Shown piece by piece: positions 52,829-64,000 of a stretch of 64,000 nt of DNA. Within the stretch, counting starts at the first letter, position 1. Each line of letters begins with the position of its first letter. This DNA comes from Brachycybe producta (taxonomy: Eukaryota; Arthropoda; Diplopoda; Playtdesmida; Andrognathidae): positions 13,541,854 through 13,605,853 of the forward strand of contig JAUPFP010000001.1 in NCBI GenBank assembly GCA_036925085.1, read 5' to 3'. The notes beneath the pieces are model-generated. The model was not told where the DNA came from and made no database searches. It worked only from the letters and a program-made list of their open reading frames with translations. Position numbers and translations under genes: made by a program.

Positions 52829-54323
52829 TCAATTGTGTTCGACGAGCGGGGTTTCCCCCAGCTCTGTATAATCGAACGCAAAATGATCACGGCGTTCCAG
52901 CAGGAACTCCCGAAGCTGTGCCGCCTCCTCAGGCTTCAGACTAGGTTCGATTTTAAGGCACTCTTCGAGAGTGCGTCTAACTTCCGCATTGAGGACCCGG
53001 CGACCTTTCTTGGTTGCCCCTCTCAACTTAGGCGGAAGCCCCCCTGGTCGACCAACTCCATGAGTGGGGTCTCCCCCTATCAACTTAGATTGATCATCCA
53101 GTCCCACCACTAGAGCTGCCTCCACAGCTTGAGCTGTTGCCACACCCTCCCCTGTCTCCAGGGCAATGGGTACGTCGGCGACGTTCTCAAGCCAAATGTC
53201 GTAAGAGCCTTCCTCTGTGGCTTCGGCAATTCCTGCCACTGCCAACAGACCACGGCCACCTAAGGCTTTACGATGGGGCTCAACGAGAAGCAGCTGTCCA
53301 GGGCCAGCATGCTCTATCAAGCTCACGGAAACCACCTTCCGCTCATGAGCTGATAACCATACGTTCTCCAATAGTCGCAGGGAACAAACTTCCCCGCTCC
53401 TAACTGGAGAACTGGTCTCGGCGAGCGCGGGTGACACAATGTCAACCCACCCATCCACCTTTTCAGGCTCTGCAGGCATACCTTCCGGGAACCCGAAAGG
53501 AGGGAGTAGCAGAGGCTCCACAGAATCGTGAAGCCTCGCCAATGCCTCCACCACCGAGTTCGGAAGGTGTACCGAAGTACCCTGCAAAGCGTGAACGGCC
53601 AGTGCGGCATGAAGAGCATCTGGATGTGCATTCCAGATGTCTTCCCGGAAATATACTTTCCGGCTCACGACGTAAAAAATTAACCCAAACCGGGAAGCCA
53701 GGTCAACACCTATTACGGCTTCCCCTTCACCCTCAATGAGGAGAAGATGGGTATGGATGGACCGTCCGTGGATTGACATGTCCACGTACATGACTCCATC
53801 TATCTTGATGGAGTACCCGCTCATGCCCGTCAGGAATGAGGGAAGGCTAACCTCCTGCAACCGGTTATCTCCCGTGCCAGTAGGCACGGCTCTGTAATTC
53901 TGGAATGGGCAACCGTCGTTGCCCGACATTACTTCTCTGAGCCTCATCCGTTCTCCCGTTCCCAGGGGACGGTCGTACCGGATGCTCAGGGGCCTGGCTT
54001 CCAGTCTCAACACCGGGAGACCCACCAGGCCTGGGCGACAGCATGGGCGCACCAATGCTCGAAGCCCTCGTAATGCCCGTACCATTGGGACCTTCCTCCC
54101 ACTCATCAGGGAAGAAAGGTGCCACCCAGCTCTCCAGCCGGGCAAGCGCAGCTTCCGGTGTGGGGCTTGGCTCCTGAAATACCCACTGGGTAATTTCTGG
54201 GTCCGCAGACCTAGCCAGAGGCACCCCTGCTTCATGCAGGATACCCACATATCTGGAAACTGCCCGAAGGTACGCTCCTTCTTTACTTCGCCGGCTTTGC
54301 CGGACACCTGAGTTTTCAAGCAT
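52829..54323 (-). pseudogene. Ty3/gypsy protease and pre-RT linker, broken
   Basis: Between gag and RT. The first part makes better protein in the frame from 54323 (EGAYLRAVSRYVGIL..) than in the frame open from 54319, so a shift lies near 53900-54000. Then YVDMSIHGRSIHTHLLL and EAVIGVDLASRFGLIF give the flap and C-terminal strand of a retropepsin, but I cannot locate a clear D-(S/T)-G active site. The beta-rich linker follows to LGETPLVEH. Stops at 52829 and about 52790, with compensating shifts, separate it from the RT frame. Confidence 0.65.
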
Positions 54324-54340
54324 TACCGGTCGACTGCAGC

Positions 54341-56802
54341 TCAGTTCTGCAGGGACCGGCGCCGGTTTAACGAGGGTGGGCCCTCGTTTCTAGCGACAGG
54401 CAGATAGAACATCTGTCCATCAATTACGGTGGACAGATACTCTCGGCCCTGCAGTACCACGGGTGCTAAACCCGGCAGGTACTGCACCACTGGGCTTTCG
54501 CCCGGTGGTACTCGAGCAACCTGTCCTTGGGAAACAGCCTTCGGACAGTCCTTCCTAAGCTGACCCATCTGGTTACACCGAAAGCATGGACCAGGTTGCC
54601 AACGAGTAGGACCTCCACCTCCAGCCGTTTGGCTGGAACCTGACAGGGCTGCTGTGGACTTATTTCCACCCTGGCTCCGCCACTTCGTCTTTCTTCCCTT
54701 CTGCCCTCCGGTCTTGGCAGTAGCTCCATCCGATTTGGACGGTGCCGCTGCCTTCGCACCCGAAGAGGTAGAAGTAGACATAGCAGAGCTCTTGGGCTTT
54801 GCCACAGCACCAGAGACCTTGGCCGCAGCCTGGGTCCCTGGTACCGTCAAGGTACGGGCAGGTAACGCTCCCGCCGTAAGCATGTCGGCCTCGACCAACA
54901 TTGCCTCGGTGGTAAAGTCCCTGACCGTCTCAGCTTTCGATCCCCAGAGAGGTCTGAGAATCTCCGGCTGCAGTTTCTTCTTATATCGGAGGAGTCGACA
55001 AGACTCATCCTGTGGCAACCTGGTCTGCTCTAATTTTAATTTTGGTGGAGCAGACGAATTTCCCTATGGTGGTCTGCCTGACAGCTACAGTAGGCTGTTG
55101 GGACGGACGCCATTTTGGTGCCAGCAGACCTCTCACCATGAAGTCTATGGGTGAGAGGTCAGAAGTGACCTCTGTCCCCTCCAGGTGGAGTTGCCTGGAG
55201 GTTTCCTGTGGCCTAGTCAACCACAGGATCGGGGCAGTTGGTTGTAGGCTGTACAGGGGACTAGACCTGTGGGTGGAGGTCAGGGAGACCTCCACTGTCC
55301 AGCATCTGGACCTTCTTCTTTTGTGCCTTTGGCCTGTTGGCCTTTGTATATATTTATGGGGGCTTGGCTGGTAAAGAGTACCAGCCAAGTTGTGTAAATA
55401 TTACTACTGCCATCATATCATCTTTTACATTGCCGTAAGTGCAATAAATACACTTTTATTCATCTTACTACTGTGTCGTGTCTTTTCTTTGGGGAAGTAC
55501 CGCGTGGGAGGGTGGGATTACCGGTTGGGGAGTCACCACCGTCCTGTTTCCGACTTGTTTCGGCCGGTCTTCGTGTCGGCTCGCGGTAGAACCGGAGTTC
55601 TACCGCGATATTCTCGGCGTGGCGGCGTGGTTTTTCGTCGTGTCCGTCGTGGGTGGCTCCGTGGAGCCGGCACAACCCAGGAGCACCGTGTGGGAGACGG
55701 CTATGGGTATGGTCGTGAGGAGCCGGTTGTGCGGTAAGTTTAATGCCGTTTCTGGGGTTTTGCTTACTGGGGTATTGTGACGGTCCGGCGGGACGTTACA
55801 ATCCTCACCAGGAGAAACTCGTTCCGCCAGCTCAATAAAGCGCCAGTAGAACGCCTGGAGTGATTCCGCAGGCCCTTGCTTCATGGCCTCGAAACGGTCA
55901 AAACAGGCCTGAGCCTCATTTTTGGTTCCGAAGCGGTGAAGCATCGCCTGCCTCAACTCCGGCCAGGTTAGGTTCGGCTTGAACTCCACCAAACAGGCAT
56001 AATGTTCCTCAGCCGGACCATCGAGCAGGTACGTAAAGAAACTGCACCTGGCCTCATCCGTCCAGCGCTGAGCCCTAGCTTTGGCTTCGAACTGCCGGAG
56101 AAAAGGCGTAATGTCCTCTCGTCCATCATACCGGATGAACGAGTGAGCCGGGTTAAAAAACCCAAACGCCTGGATCTCCGACGGGACAGCCAGTGCAGGC
56201 ATCCACAGCGCAGTACTTACCCGCCGTGGTGCCCTGCTCCGGTTTCCCGAAGTCTCAGCATCAGGTTCAGCATCCATGGGATCCACCAAGTGGACCCGCG
56301 GTCGCTGAACGGGCGGAGGAACTCCCCGACCACCTCCCGCAGGAGCGGTCCGAGTTCCTCCTCCTGGAGGCATCCGCCCGGCCGGAGCCGGCGGCGCCTC
56401 CCTCCATGCACCTCCCCGGTGCACGGGCGACGGTGTGAAATGAGGGTGCTCCCTGTGGAGCCTCTGACCCACTGGGGAAAAATGACCCTGCCACCGCAGT
56501 TCATCAATCCCCCTGGCAACCTCACGGAGCTGCTCCTCAGTCATCGACGCCAACCATGACGTCGTGTTCACCGAGGATGGCTCCGGGGTCCCTATTACCT
56601 CTCCCGGTAAGGGATTACCTCCACGTCCAGCCGGACGGGAGGCGGTGGAGGTTAACAGGCCGGCCAAAGGCCGACCGCCTGTCCCAGTTGGGGTCGGTAA
56701 CCCTTCATCACCACCGTCTGCCGGTACTCCACCGGAGACTGTGCCATGACGGTGCGACCGCACCATCACAGTCTCCAGCCGGAGGTTGGTCCGTAGGGTC
56801 AA
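54341..56802 (-). pseudogene. gag: Ty3/gypsy gag, split by a solo LTR
   Basis: The N-terminal part (56802-55801) is Pro/Gly-rich then enters the retrotransposon gag capsid domain (FFNPAHSFIRYDG, AKARAQRWTDEARCSFF, LTWPELRQAM, AFYWRFIELAERVSPGED). The LTR 55011-55800 interrupts it; the domain resumes at ESCRLLRYKK and runs to a zinc-knuckle remnant CFRCNQMGQLRKDC, whose usual His is Gln. Stop at 54341. Gag would package the RNA. The start Met (56802) is the first in frame; a later one is possible. Confidence 0.9.
55011..55800 (+). mobile_element. solo LTR, family B, inserted in gag
   Basis: Begins TGTGGCAACCTGG and ends GGACGTTACA; flanked by ATCC at 55007-55010 and 55801-55804 (4-bp duplication). 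Orientation is opposite to the host element. Confidence 0.93.
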
Positions 56803-57039
56803 TCTCTACGACACCTTCCTCCGTGGAGTCACTGGGTACATTCCCGCCAACAGCACCCCCAACAGGGTGCTGCCCCTCCGGCCGCCTACCATGGCCGACG
56901 GTGCGGGAATGCAACTCCAACCCTTCCAACAAACTGCTTCCCCGACCAGACATTGGGAAAACAGGGTCTTGGCCGATTTCGTCCGTGCGAACACGGGCAA
57001 AACTGGCCACCACTTGTCGGAAGGAACTCTACCGTAAAA

Positions 57040-57800
57040 TACGATGAATTTACGGACGAAAGTCCGCAAAACACAGACAATTAACGGTAGAACCGTAAAC
57101 TACCGCAGTGTCACGGACAAAAGTTCGTGTCCCACGGTCAGATTTACGGTGGAGCTCCTTCTTACCGTTTCGACCGGTGATATACGGACAAACGTCCGTT
57201 ATTCACCGTCTATTTGCGGTAAAAAGCTCTTTCACCGTCCTAGAACGGAGATACACGAACAACAGTCCGTAATCTAAGGTCCACCAACGGTGAAACTGTC
57301 TTCTTACCGTGTTCGAACGGTGATTCACGGACAGACGTCCGTAATCCACCGTCTACTTACGGTAAAACTTGACCGTCACCCGGTTTTACCACGGTATCAC
57401 GGACAAAAGTCCGTGTCCCACGGTATGTCACCGGTAAACCTGGCCGTAGACGGGTTTCTGCCGTAGTTCCACGAACAAAAGTCCGTGCCCTATGGTGTAC
57501 TACCTGTCTACCGGACAAGCTACGGTAAAGTTACCTTTTTACCGAGTTCTACCGGCCCTGCACGGTAAACCACCGTGCTACCGGTATACTAACGGTAAAA
57601 ATAACCGTTATCCCGCGTTCGGACGGTCCTGCACGGTCAACCACCGTGCCCACCGTCCTACTTACGGATAACCTAGGGCTTTCCCCGGTGACCACCACGG
57701 TAACACGGACAACCGTCCGTGTCCCACGGTCCTTCACCGGACTACTACGCCCTAAGCCGCATTCGGCCATAGTTCCGTGGACAAACGTCCACGCCCTACC
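57040..57800. repeat. 72-bp periodic hairpin array in the 5' leader of the family-A element
   Basis: A stem-loop like CACGGACAAAAGTCCGTG recurs at about 57051, 57112, 57182, 57254, 57326, 57398, 57470, 57551, 57632, 57704 and 57776. Most intervals are 72 bp, two are 81 bp. Stems are conserved even where the bases change (CGTGGAC...GTCCACG; TACGGAC...GTCCGTT). It lies between the 5' LTR and gag on the coding strand. Confidence 0.85.
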
Positions 57801-57857
57801 GGCTCCCACACGACTCCGGTCTTACCGACCACACAAGAGAGGCTGGTGGTAGCGCTA

Positions 57858-57875
57858 CCCGGCGCCTCCAACAAT
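57858..57875 (-). promoter_or_regulatory. candidate primer-binding site
   Basis: Immediately inside the 5' LTR (after a 2-3 base gap) the coding strand reads TGGAGGCGCCGGGTAG. It starts with TGG, as expected for pairing with a tRNA CCA end, and the family-B element has TGGAGGAGCCAGGTA at the same place. I cannot name the tRNA. Confidence 0.55.
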
Positions 57876-58669
57876 TGTAACAACCCGACTGGGCCGTTAC
57901 AATGCCCACGGTAAATCTTGCTAACTTATCGTCGCCTGACCTCCTTGGGACGGGTCGAAGCGCTGGCCAGCCCTCCTCTTGCACCCGTCCGTGCCACAGG
58001 TAGCGCCGGTCGGAGGTTGAGGTCCACGCCGCAAGTCGACGGACGAGTGGCCGCCGAACAAGACGTGGAATCCACGGTAAATCCCCGATCAATCTTACCG
58101 TGGATAAACCGCGCGCGAAGCACCGGCCGACAAGACGTAGAACATGCCGGACAGGACGGTGGCGGTGACGGTGAAACTCCCCACCGGAACCCCCACCCTC
58201 CACGCGGTAACTTCCCCAGTATTATTATGGAAGGTAATAATAAAAGACACGGACACAGTAGATAGAGTGAAAATAATAAATGTAATTTATTCTACAAGAA
58301 TAAACGATAAAACACTCACTTATTAAAGAGATGCAATAGAAGAAGATTCTCCTGGCTAATTCAGCCAGGAGGTAGAGAGGGCATTCACCTCCTCACACAC
58401 AAAGGAAAAGATGAATGGTGGCCATCTTGGCCACCTGATGAAATGATGGAGCACACAATCACCTGCACACAGCATCAAGGGTTCACTTTCCACTGTCCAG
58501 ATATAATGGCCGCCGCCATATATATCACCCCCAGGCTGCTCCACCTGGGGGAGGACAGGGACCCTTGCTGGCCATTTTGTCGTCTGCCTGGCAACCAATT
58601 TACAAGTGCCTAGCAGACGACATGGGAATTTAGTTCTGCTCCAAAAAGGAGCAGAACCGGGTCGTCACA
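57876..58669 (-). repeat. 5' LTR of the family-A element
   Basis: 794 bp, direct repeat of 44997-45788. On the coding strand it runs TGTGACGACC to GTTGTTACA. GCAC at 58670-58673 duplicates 44993-44996. Confidence 0.93.
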
Positions 58670-58845
58670 GCACCACTGTCAGCAGTCATTTCTGACTCGC
58701 AACCTCCGAAGTTCACAGAAACGTTGGGTGCCGTCTGCTCATCTTTATTTCGGATCTTAAGTTCGTGAGGCGTGACTGTCCCAGTTAACTTAGTCCAAAC
58801 ATCTTGTCTTTTTCCTTCCTTAGGGCATCTCAGGCAAGGCGGCAT
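58670..58845 (-). pseudogene. retroelement D: protease start with DSGA active site, cut by the family-A insertion
   Basis: The minus-strand frame ends MTADSGA at the insertion point (58670) and continues in sense and frame at 44996 on the other side. DSGA is the retropepsin active-site pattern. The upstream 50 residues are charged with two Cys (PPCLRCP), perhaps the gag end. With 44057-44996 it forms one interrupted pro-pol gene. Confidence 0.55.
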
Positions 58846-58849
58846 TCTC

Positions 58850-60090
58850 GAGCTTCTGCTTGTTCTTGGGCGAGTCGTTCACGTCGACGTCTCTCTTGCT
58901 AAGTCACCAATTCTATCGGTCCGGGAGAACTAGACCAATATAACATCTATTTAATGTCTTTACTAGTCTCTTGCAAAGACTCACAGTATTGAGGATCTTT
59001 TATCTCTGTACTTCTTGGACTTGCATCTGTAAATTGACCCTTGAAAATAGTGTGAATATAATACTCACGAACTTGACGTTGCAGGTCTGCACCTGTTGAA
59101 GACTTGAAGTATCCAAATGGTGAAGAGCTGCAACAAAATGATGAAAGGCACGGTTGTGAAATAATTAAACACAGAATAATTAAAAAGCACCACTGGTTTA
59201 GTTAAATATAAAATGAGGATTTATTTCGTAGATATAACAATATGAGCGAAATAGTACTTGATATTAAATAATGAGGGGAGAACGATAAGGTCAAGTACAA
59301 AAATAGAATCTGGGTCAATCGGTACCTAACGTACCGAGTGGCCCAGAAGCTACAACAAAATACAAGGTGTAAACAAAGTTGGAGCCGCAAAATAAACGGC
59401 GCTAAATTAATAAAAAGAGCAGCGGGCCCAAAACGTCTCAATATGATTGTCCAGCATTTAATTGCACATGCAATTTTTAAATGAATAATAATTTGCAATG
59501 AAATTGTTTCGTAACATTCTAGTTAATTCTATGTTAAATTAATGTGTAAAATCAAGCAATGTTAATTATAACAGATGCACTAGTTTTTTTAATAATTAAT
59601 TAAAATGATCGAACCACGAATTTCATAGGCGATATGCAAAACAACTAGACTTTTAGGCAAAGTGAAAATTAAATGTCAATATATACTATAAAAAATTAGT
59701 TATATATGTTGCATCTATCATGAAATTAATTACTGATAAAATTGGAAGTCATTTCATCATATGCCTAATAATTTGTTGAAAAGTAGCATATTACACCACC
59801 GAATGCAAGTTAAATATGCAGATCGAGTGTGTAAGTTGCACTTAAAAAATTTAAATTGCTTCATAGTAATAATTTCATAGGATGCCTAACTAATTTACAT
59901 GGTTTCCAAAATGAGTAGAAAATCTTCACAGTGAATAATTTTTGCTTATTGCATAGTTTCGAAAGATCATAGCAGTGTAAAATTAATGATTAGTTTAAGG
60001 CTTATTAAATCATTTATATTTATTCGATCAATCACGTTGTTAGGAGACAAAAATATTCTTGTTCAGAAACAATAACTTTTATGTATTTTT
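58850..60090. other. AT-rich, no gene seen
   Basis: Minus-strand Arg/Glu-rich sequence just right of 58845 may be more of retroelement D, but frames are broken. From about 59150 only AT-rich non-coding sequence is visible; GGTACCTAACGTACC at 59320 is a short palindrome. Confidence 0.5.
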
Positions 60091-60094
60091 TTAA

Positions 60095-61065
60095 TACAAT
60101 TTGGAGAAAATGCTACCATTTCATTACATTTGGCTCTCTTTTGTAATATATTTCCACACAATAAACCAACTTCAGCATCAACTTTTTCAAAGTTTTCTGT
60201 TATTATTTGATATCCTATAAGAACAATTTCTTCACCAAGAACAAATATTTTGCTAACTTCGACGCATCAACATAGCAATCATTTTTAATGAAAAACGGTA
60301 ATCAACACTTGTAAAGAGGATACGATTATGCAACATGCATTGGTAAAACCAACACTGACTTGGGATAGAAATATTTGGAAACAGTTTGTGGATAGCATTT
60401 TTCTCGGAATCAGTTAAACATTTCAATTTTCCTGAGCCAAATACAGAACCATTTTTTATTGCTATAACATTTTTAGATGGTAACCACAAGATAATGAAAA
60501 CAGTTTAGAAACACATTATTAATGACAGATTTCATTCATATTGAGTGTTTTTTTGCAATGCAATAATGCAATGTTGTATATGGAGTAACAATTTCCTTAT
60601 GAACACATTTAGTTCCGTGTTGCATTTTTTAAGTTGTCCAAGATTGTCTTGAAACATAAAACATAAGTGAGCCAATAAGGCCCCCAATTTGACACAGTCT
60701 GTGGGAAATGCACTAGTAAATGACAATTGTATGTTTGTTCTTCTAATACATAGTTATCTTTTACCATAAAAACAAATTTACAGAGACAAATGTCTGCCAT
60801 TTTAATACTTCTACAAGATACTTCTACAAGTAACCTTTGTAGCAAAATGTTTATGCCGTGAACAAACAAAAGCCAGTGTTGATAATATGACGTATGAAAA
60901 AGGTAAATTCAATAGAATTATTGGCGATATAAGCAAAAATGTCCTCCATTCACTAGCTTTCCAATATGACTTTTCATCACTACATCTTGGGGTTCTAGTT
61001 ATTTCCTTGGTTACTTTTGCAGCCATCAACTGTTGGTTGATATCGTTTTTCTCCATCAAAGATAA
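60095..61065 (-). pseudogene. CACTA transposase remnant, second copy
   Basis: The segment TKEITRTPR...SEWRTFLLISPI at 61020-60930 matches the transposase at 6606-7933. Downstream pieces (60869-60609, including HLLVHFPQTVSNWGPYW, and 60489-60253) keep the order of the same C-terminal region. Shifts and stops abound. Confidence 0.65.
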
Positions 61066-61979
61066 TACCCCATTCCAGGTTTATCAAAAATGAAAGATTT
61101 GTGAAATGCCAGTAGTATATAAAAAGTCATTGTGAGATGAACATGAAAACAATTTTGAAAATTGTAAGTACTTAAACAAGCTAGATTTTTTATACATTGC
61201 TTTCCATGTATTTATGGATTGCATGAATGAGCGCCAATTGTAATGATAATAGACTCAGCATTTTGATTTTTATTCTTTTATACTTTTTGTTATGAAAAAA
61301 TATGTACATGATGAATAGCAATAAATTACACATGTACTTTCATACTTATTTAAATGGAAACTTTTGGAAATCACTTCTTTGCCAACTTAGATGTTTGAAA
61401 ACACTTAATGATCACTGAATGTATGAAATGTGAAAAGTGGGTCAGTAGAATGATTTAATATTGTTTGTGTTTTATCTTTGAACTTTAATTATTATCAAGC
61501 ATTGTATCATTACAATATTTCTACAGACATTACTTAAAATACATTTTACAATTAATTTCATTTCACATAGATTGAAAATTTAAAAATCACTTCTGAGTTG
61601 ACTCAGATTTCAAAACACATGGTGACCACAAAATTCAAGTTATGTTTAGACTTTGCGATTATTTTTAGATAATTATTTTTTGTTTCAAAATTTAATTTTT
61701 AAACTACTAGAGTATATTTGTAATATTTGTACAGAAGGCTTAAATATATTTTACAATTGACATATTTTATAAAGATGGAATTTTTTTAAATTCACTTAGT
61801 CAACTTACATGTTTCAAAACACGATGATCACTAAATATATGAGATGTCTAGACAATGACACATAGAAAATTCAATATTCATATTCAAGCAGTTTCAAATT
61901 GTTTTTAAATAATGCGTAATTATTTTTTAATATACATACATAGAAGACACATTTTAAGTCTGCTTTCACACTGGTAAAA

Positions 61980-62710
61980 CTTGTGATGGCTCAGCAATGA
62001 CATTGGATTTACTGTTATTAAATTAAGTTTTGCACATATAACTTTGTTCGGCATTGAACTCGACAAACTGGAAGATGAAGATGTCACCGACTTGTCATTT
62101 TCAATGTTTTGGTATCTATATCTACAAAAACATGTATCTGCTGGTGTTGGAGAGCTATTTGTTTCATTTTATTGCTGTAAAAGAAAAATTATTTTGAAGG
62201 CCCTTGTCACGAAAATAATTTTAAGATTCGATATCTATTTCATTTTCTAATAATGGCCATAAAATATTTTGAAATTGTCATTTAATGCTTGAACATGCAT
62301 TCAGAACACGATGTTTCAAGATGTTATAAGGTACATCAGCATTAATAAAGCATCATTTTGTTCTGAATGCATGTTCAAACATGAAATGGTAATTTCAAAA
62401 TACTTTATGACCTATATTAGAAAGTGAAATAGACATTGAATCTTAAAATTGTTTTCATAAGATGGTCTTTAAAAATATTTTTTGTCTTATTACAATGACA
62501 AAATAAAACAAGTAGGTCTTCAGTACTGACAGACGTGTGTGAGTAGATGGATATAAGGAAACATTGAAACCGACAAGTTGGTGTCATCTGTCTTACACTT
62601 TGTCAAGTTTAATGCCAATGAGGTTGATGGAAGCTTTTCATTTGTCAGCAGTAAATTCAATGTTAATGACAACAAAGCACTAGATTTACCAGAGTATACA
62701 TATGAAATCA
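61980..62710. repeat. large palindrome carrying an inverted coding-like fragment
   Basis: The arms (about 61985-62310 and 62330-62705) pair over about 320 bp with divergence; the central parts share GAACATGCATTCAGAAC and its complement. Both arms read similar peptides inward: LSFSMFWYLYLQKHV on the plus strand near 62090 and LSVSMFPYIHLLTHV on the minus strand near 62560. Confidence 0.65.
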
Positions 62711-63173
62711 TGATAAAAAATTTCTGTTGTAGGTGTTAAATGTAGTATTTATTAACGGTATACTAACTTGTTAATTCATGGTAGAACTAAAATAGAATTG
62801 GATGTAGCACTAAACCAATAAGGTAAATATGTATACATGTATGAACCATTTCCTTTAGAATAAGAACTGAAACAAAATATCTTCACTATGCAATTGCACA
62901 CTAAATATATTCACGTTATATACATTTACACTTATGTTACTTCTAAAATAAATAATTTAACTTGCATAACTAGAAACATTAACATTGACGGACTCAATCG
63001 ATAGTTTGAAACACAGTTTTAAAAAAAACATTTCATATATATATATGATTGTTTGTTATGAAAGTTATTTGGTTCATAAATAATAATCTTATGCAATGTA
63101 CACTATGTAACATGAATTATTCATTGATGGATCATGAATAGTCAAAAATTAAAAATATAGAATTTTTGAAAAT

Positions 63174-63360
63174 CCCCAGCTGGAAATGATCTGTAGAATT
63201 TTTAAAGGATTCTGCAGAAAATCTGTAGAATTTCTGATAATCTACAAATTTTGCACAGAATATCCAAGAATCCAAGAATCTACAAGAAAACTGCAGTTTT
63301 TTGTAGATATTTTGCATCCAATTGTCAATAATTTTTTCACCTGTAAAAAACTGCAAATTT
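63174..63360. repeat. CACTA-like terminus and subterminal repeats
   Basis: CCCAGCTGGAAATGATCTGT at 63174 matches the element ends at 5194 and 9089; TCTGCAGAA and TCTGTAGAA motifs follow to 63320. It is probably the end of a further copy. Confidence 0.5.
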
Positions 63361-63739
63361 TTTGAAGTTCAAAACTTCAGTTAAGAAACTAAAAAATATG
63401 CAGATTTACTATGAACATTTCATCGATCATCGATCATTTTTCATATATGTATGTAATATATATATATTGTATACATATATATGCATATGTGTGTACATTA
63501 TATATATATATATAAAATTTGTATAAATTGTAACTATAAACACTATGATGAAGATTAACATTCATGTACTATGTACTGTGTAATCAATTCACCAATATTA
63601 TGAGGCATATTTAATGTCAATTATCATGATGAGTATTTCAGAAAATTTATTAATTAAAACTGAAATTAATCACACACATACACATTTGGAAGTGGACAAA
63701 AATAATTTTGATCTTTCACATTAAGTTTAATGTATTTAG

Positions 63740-64000
63740 AACTATCAATACTCTTTGGGGAAAATGCCACAATCTCATTACATTTATTTCTCATTTGTAG
63801 TATGTTTTACACAATGAACCAACATCAGAATCATTTTTTTTTAAATTTTTATTTTGAACTGTTAACCAAAAACAATAATTTCCTCATTAAGAACTAATAT
63901 TTTACTTCATAGCATTTCTTGAAAACACAAACATAACAGTCATTTTTTTAAATGAAAAACAATAGTCAAATGTTGTGACAAGAATGTGGTTATAAACACA
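63740..64000 (-). pseudogene. CACTA transposase remnant, third copy, runs off the window
   Basis: DNA from about 63745 parallels 60100-60300 (GGGGAAAATGCCACAATCTC against GGAGAAAATGCTACCATTTC) and continues to the window end. With the terminus at 63174 it suggests another family member extending to the right. Confidence 0.5.

Larger units (their letters stand above)
44997..58669 (-). mobile_element. Ty3/gypsy retrotransposon, family A, 13.7 kb, nested
   Basis: Two direct LTRs (44997-45788 and 57876-58669) share nearly all bases. GCAC stands before the left LTR (44993-44996) and after the right LTR (58670-58673), a 4-bp target duplication. All ORFs read on the minus strand: gag, protease, RT, RNase H, integrase, then two extra ORFs before the 3' LTR. 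A family-B solo LTR interrupts gag. Excluding that LTR the element is still about 12.9 kb, long for the family. Several stops and shifts show it is no longer autonomous. Confidence 0.92.

Noticed and set aside
55012-55780. ORFs within the family-B LTRs (also 5767-6564 and 38517-39274)
   Set aside because: They are not conserved as frames between the three LTR copies.
56806-57069. Extra minus-strand ORF in the leader of the family-A element
   Set aside because: It overlaps the hairpin array and the gag start region in another frame and has no gag-like content.

Overview
The window is animal nuclear DNA made almost entirely of nested transposable elements. Supporting evidence: spliceosomal introns, a tRNA-derived SINE, Ty3/gypsy retrotransposons, a CACTA-type DNA transposon with a BEN-domain gene, a mariner-like remnant, and Polinton/Maverick (adintovirus-like) genes with capsid proteins, which are typical of animals. 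An invertebrate is most likely but the sequence does not prove it. Most of the window is AT-rich; the Ty3/gypsy blocks (about 0.3-2.3, 38.4-41.4 and 45-58.7 kb) are visibly GC-richer. I found no rRNA, no CRISPR and no confident host housekeeping gene.

Layout. 1-2.94 kb: two ORFs of an unrecognised retroelement, preceded by a small candidate intron. 2.94-5.19 kb: remnant of a Polinton (capsid genes). 5.19-9.09 kb: CACTA-like element with matching ends, a decayed transposase, a BEN-domain gene, a 24-bp tandem repeat, and a solo LTR inserted with a 4-bp target duplication. 10.56-25.73 kb: a fully delimited Polinton (281-bp terminal inverted repeats, 6-bp target duplication GGTAAT) inserted into an older MITE. 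25.8-38.4 kb: foldbacks, MITEs, two non-autonomous Helitrons, a nested mariner-like element, a SINE and minisatellites. 38.4-41.4 kb: rearranged Ty3/gypsy pieces with a dead gag. 41.6-42.9 kb: a cluster of small ORFs joined by ATGA overlaps. 44.997-58.669 kb: a 13.7-kb Ty3/gypsy element on the minus strand (LTRs, 4-bp target duplication GCAC, gag, pol, two extra sense ORFs after pol) that landed inside the protease gene of another retroelement; a solo LTR interrupts its gag. 58.7-64 kb: AT-rich sequence with CACTA remnants and a large palindrome.

The Polinton is the main biological system. On the plus strand it carries a PC4-like protein gene and a protein-primed DNA polymerase (PolB). On the minus strand it carries an adenovirus-type protease, the major capsid protein, a small basic virion protein, a coiled-coil minor capsid protein, a retrovirus-like integrase with a chromodomain, two conserved unknown proteins and a packaging ATPase. 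It also has a spliced RING-finger gene at the left end and, at the right end, an intact Bcl-2-like gene with BH1, BH2 and a C-terminal membrane anchor. This is the gene set of an integrating virus (replication, integration, capsid, maturation, packaging) plus candidate host-interaction genes. The protease, capsid and Bcl-2-like frames are open while polymerase, integrase, ATPase and minor capsid are broken, so this copy is a defective endogenous one.
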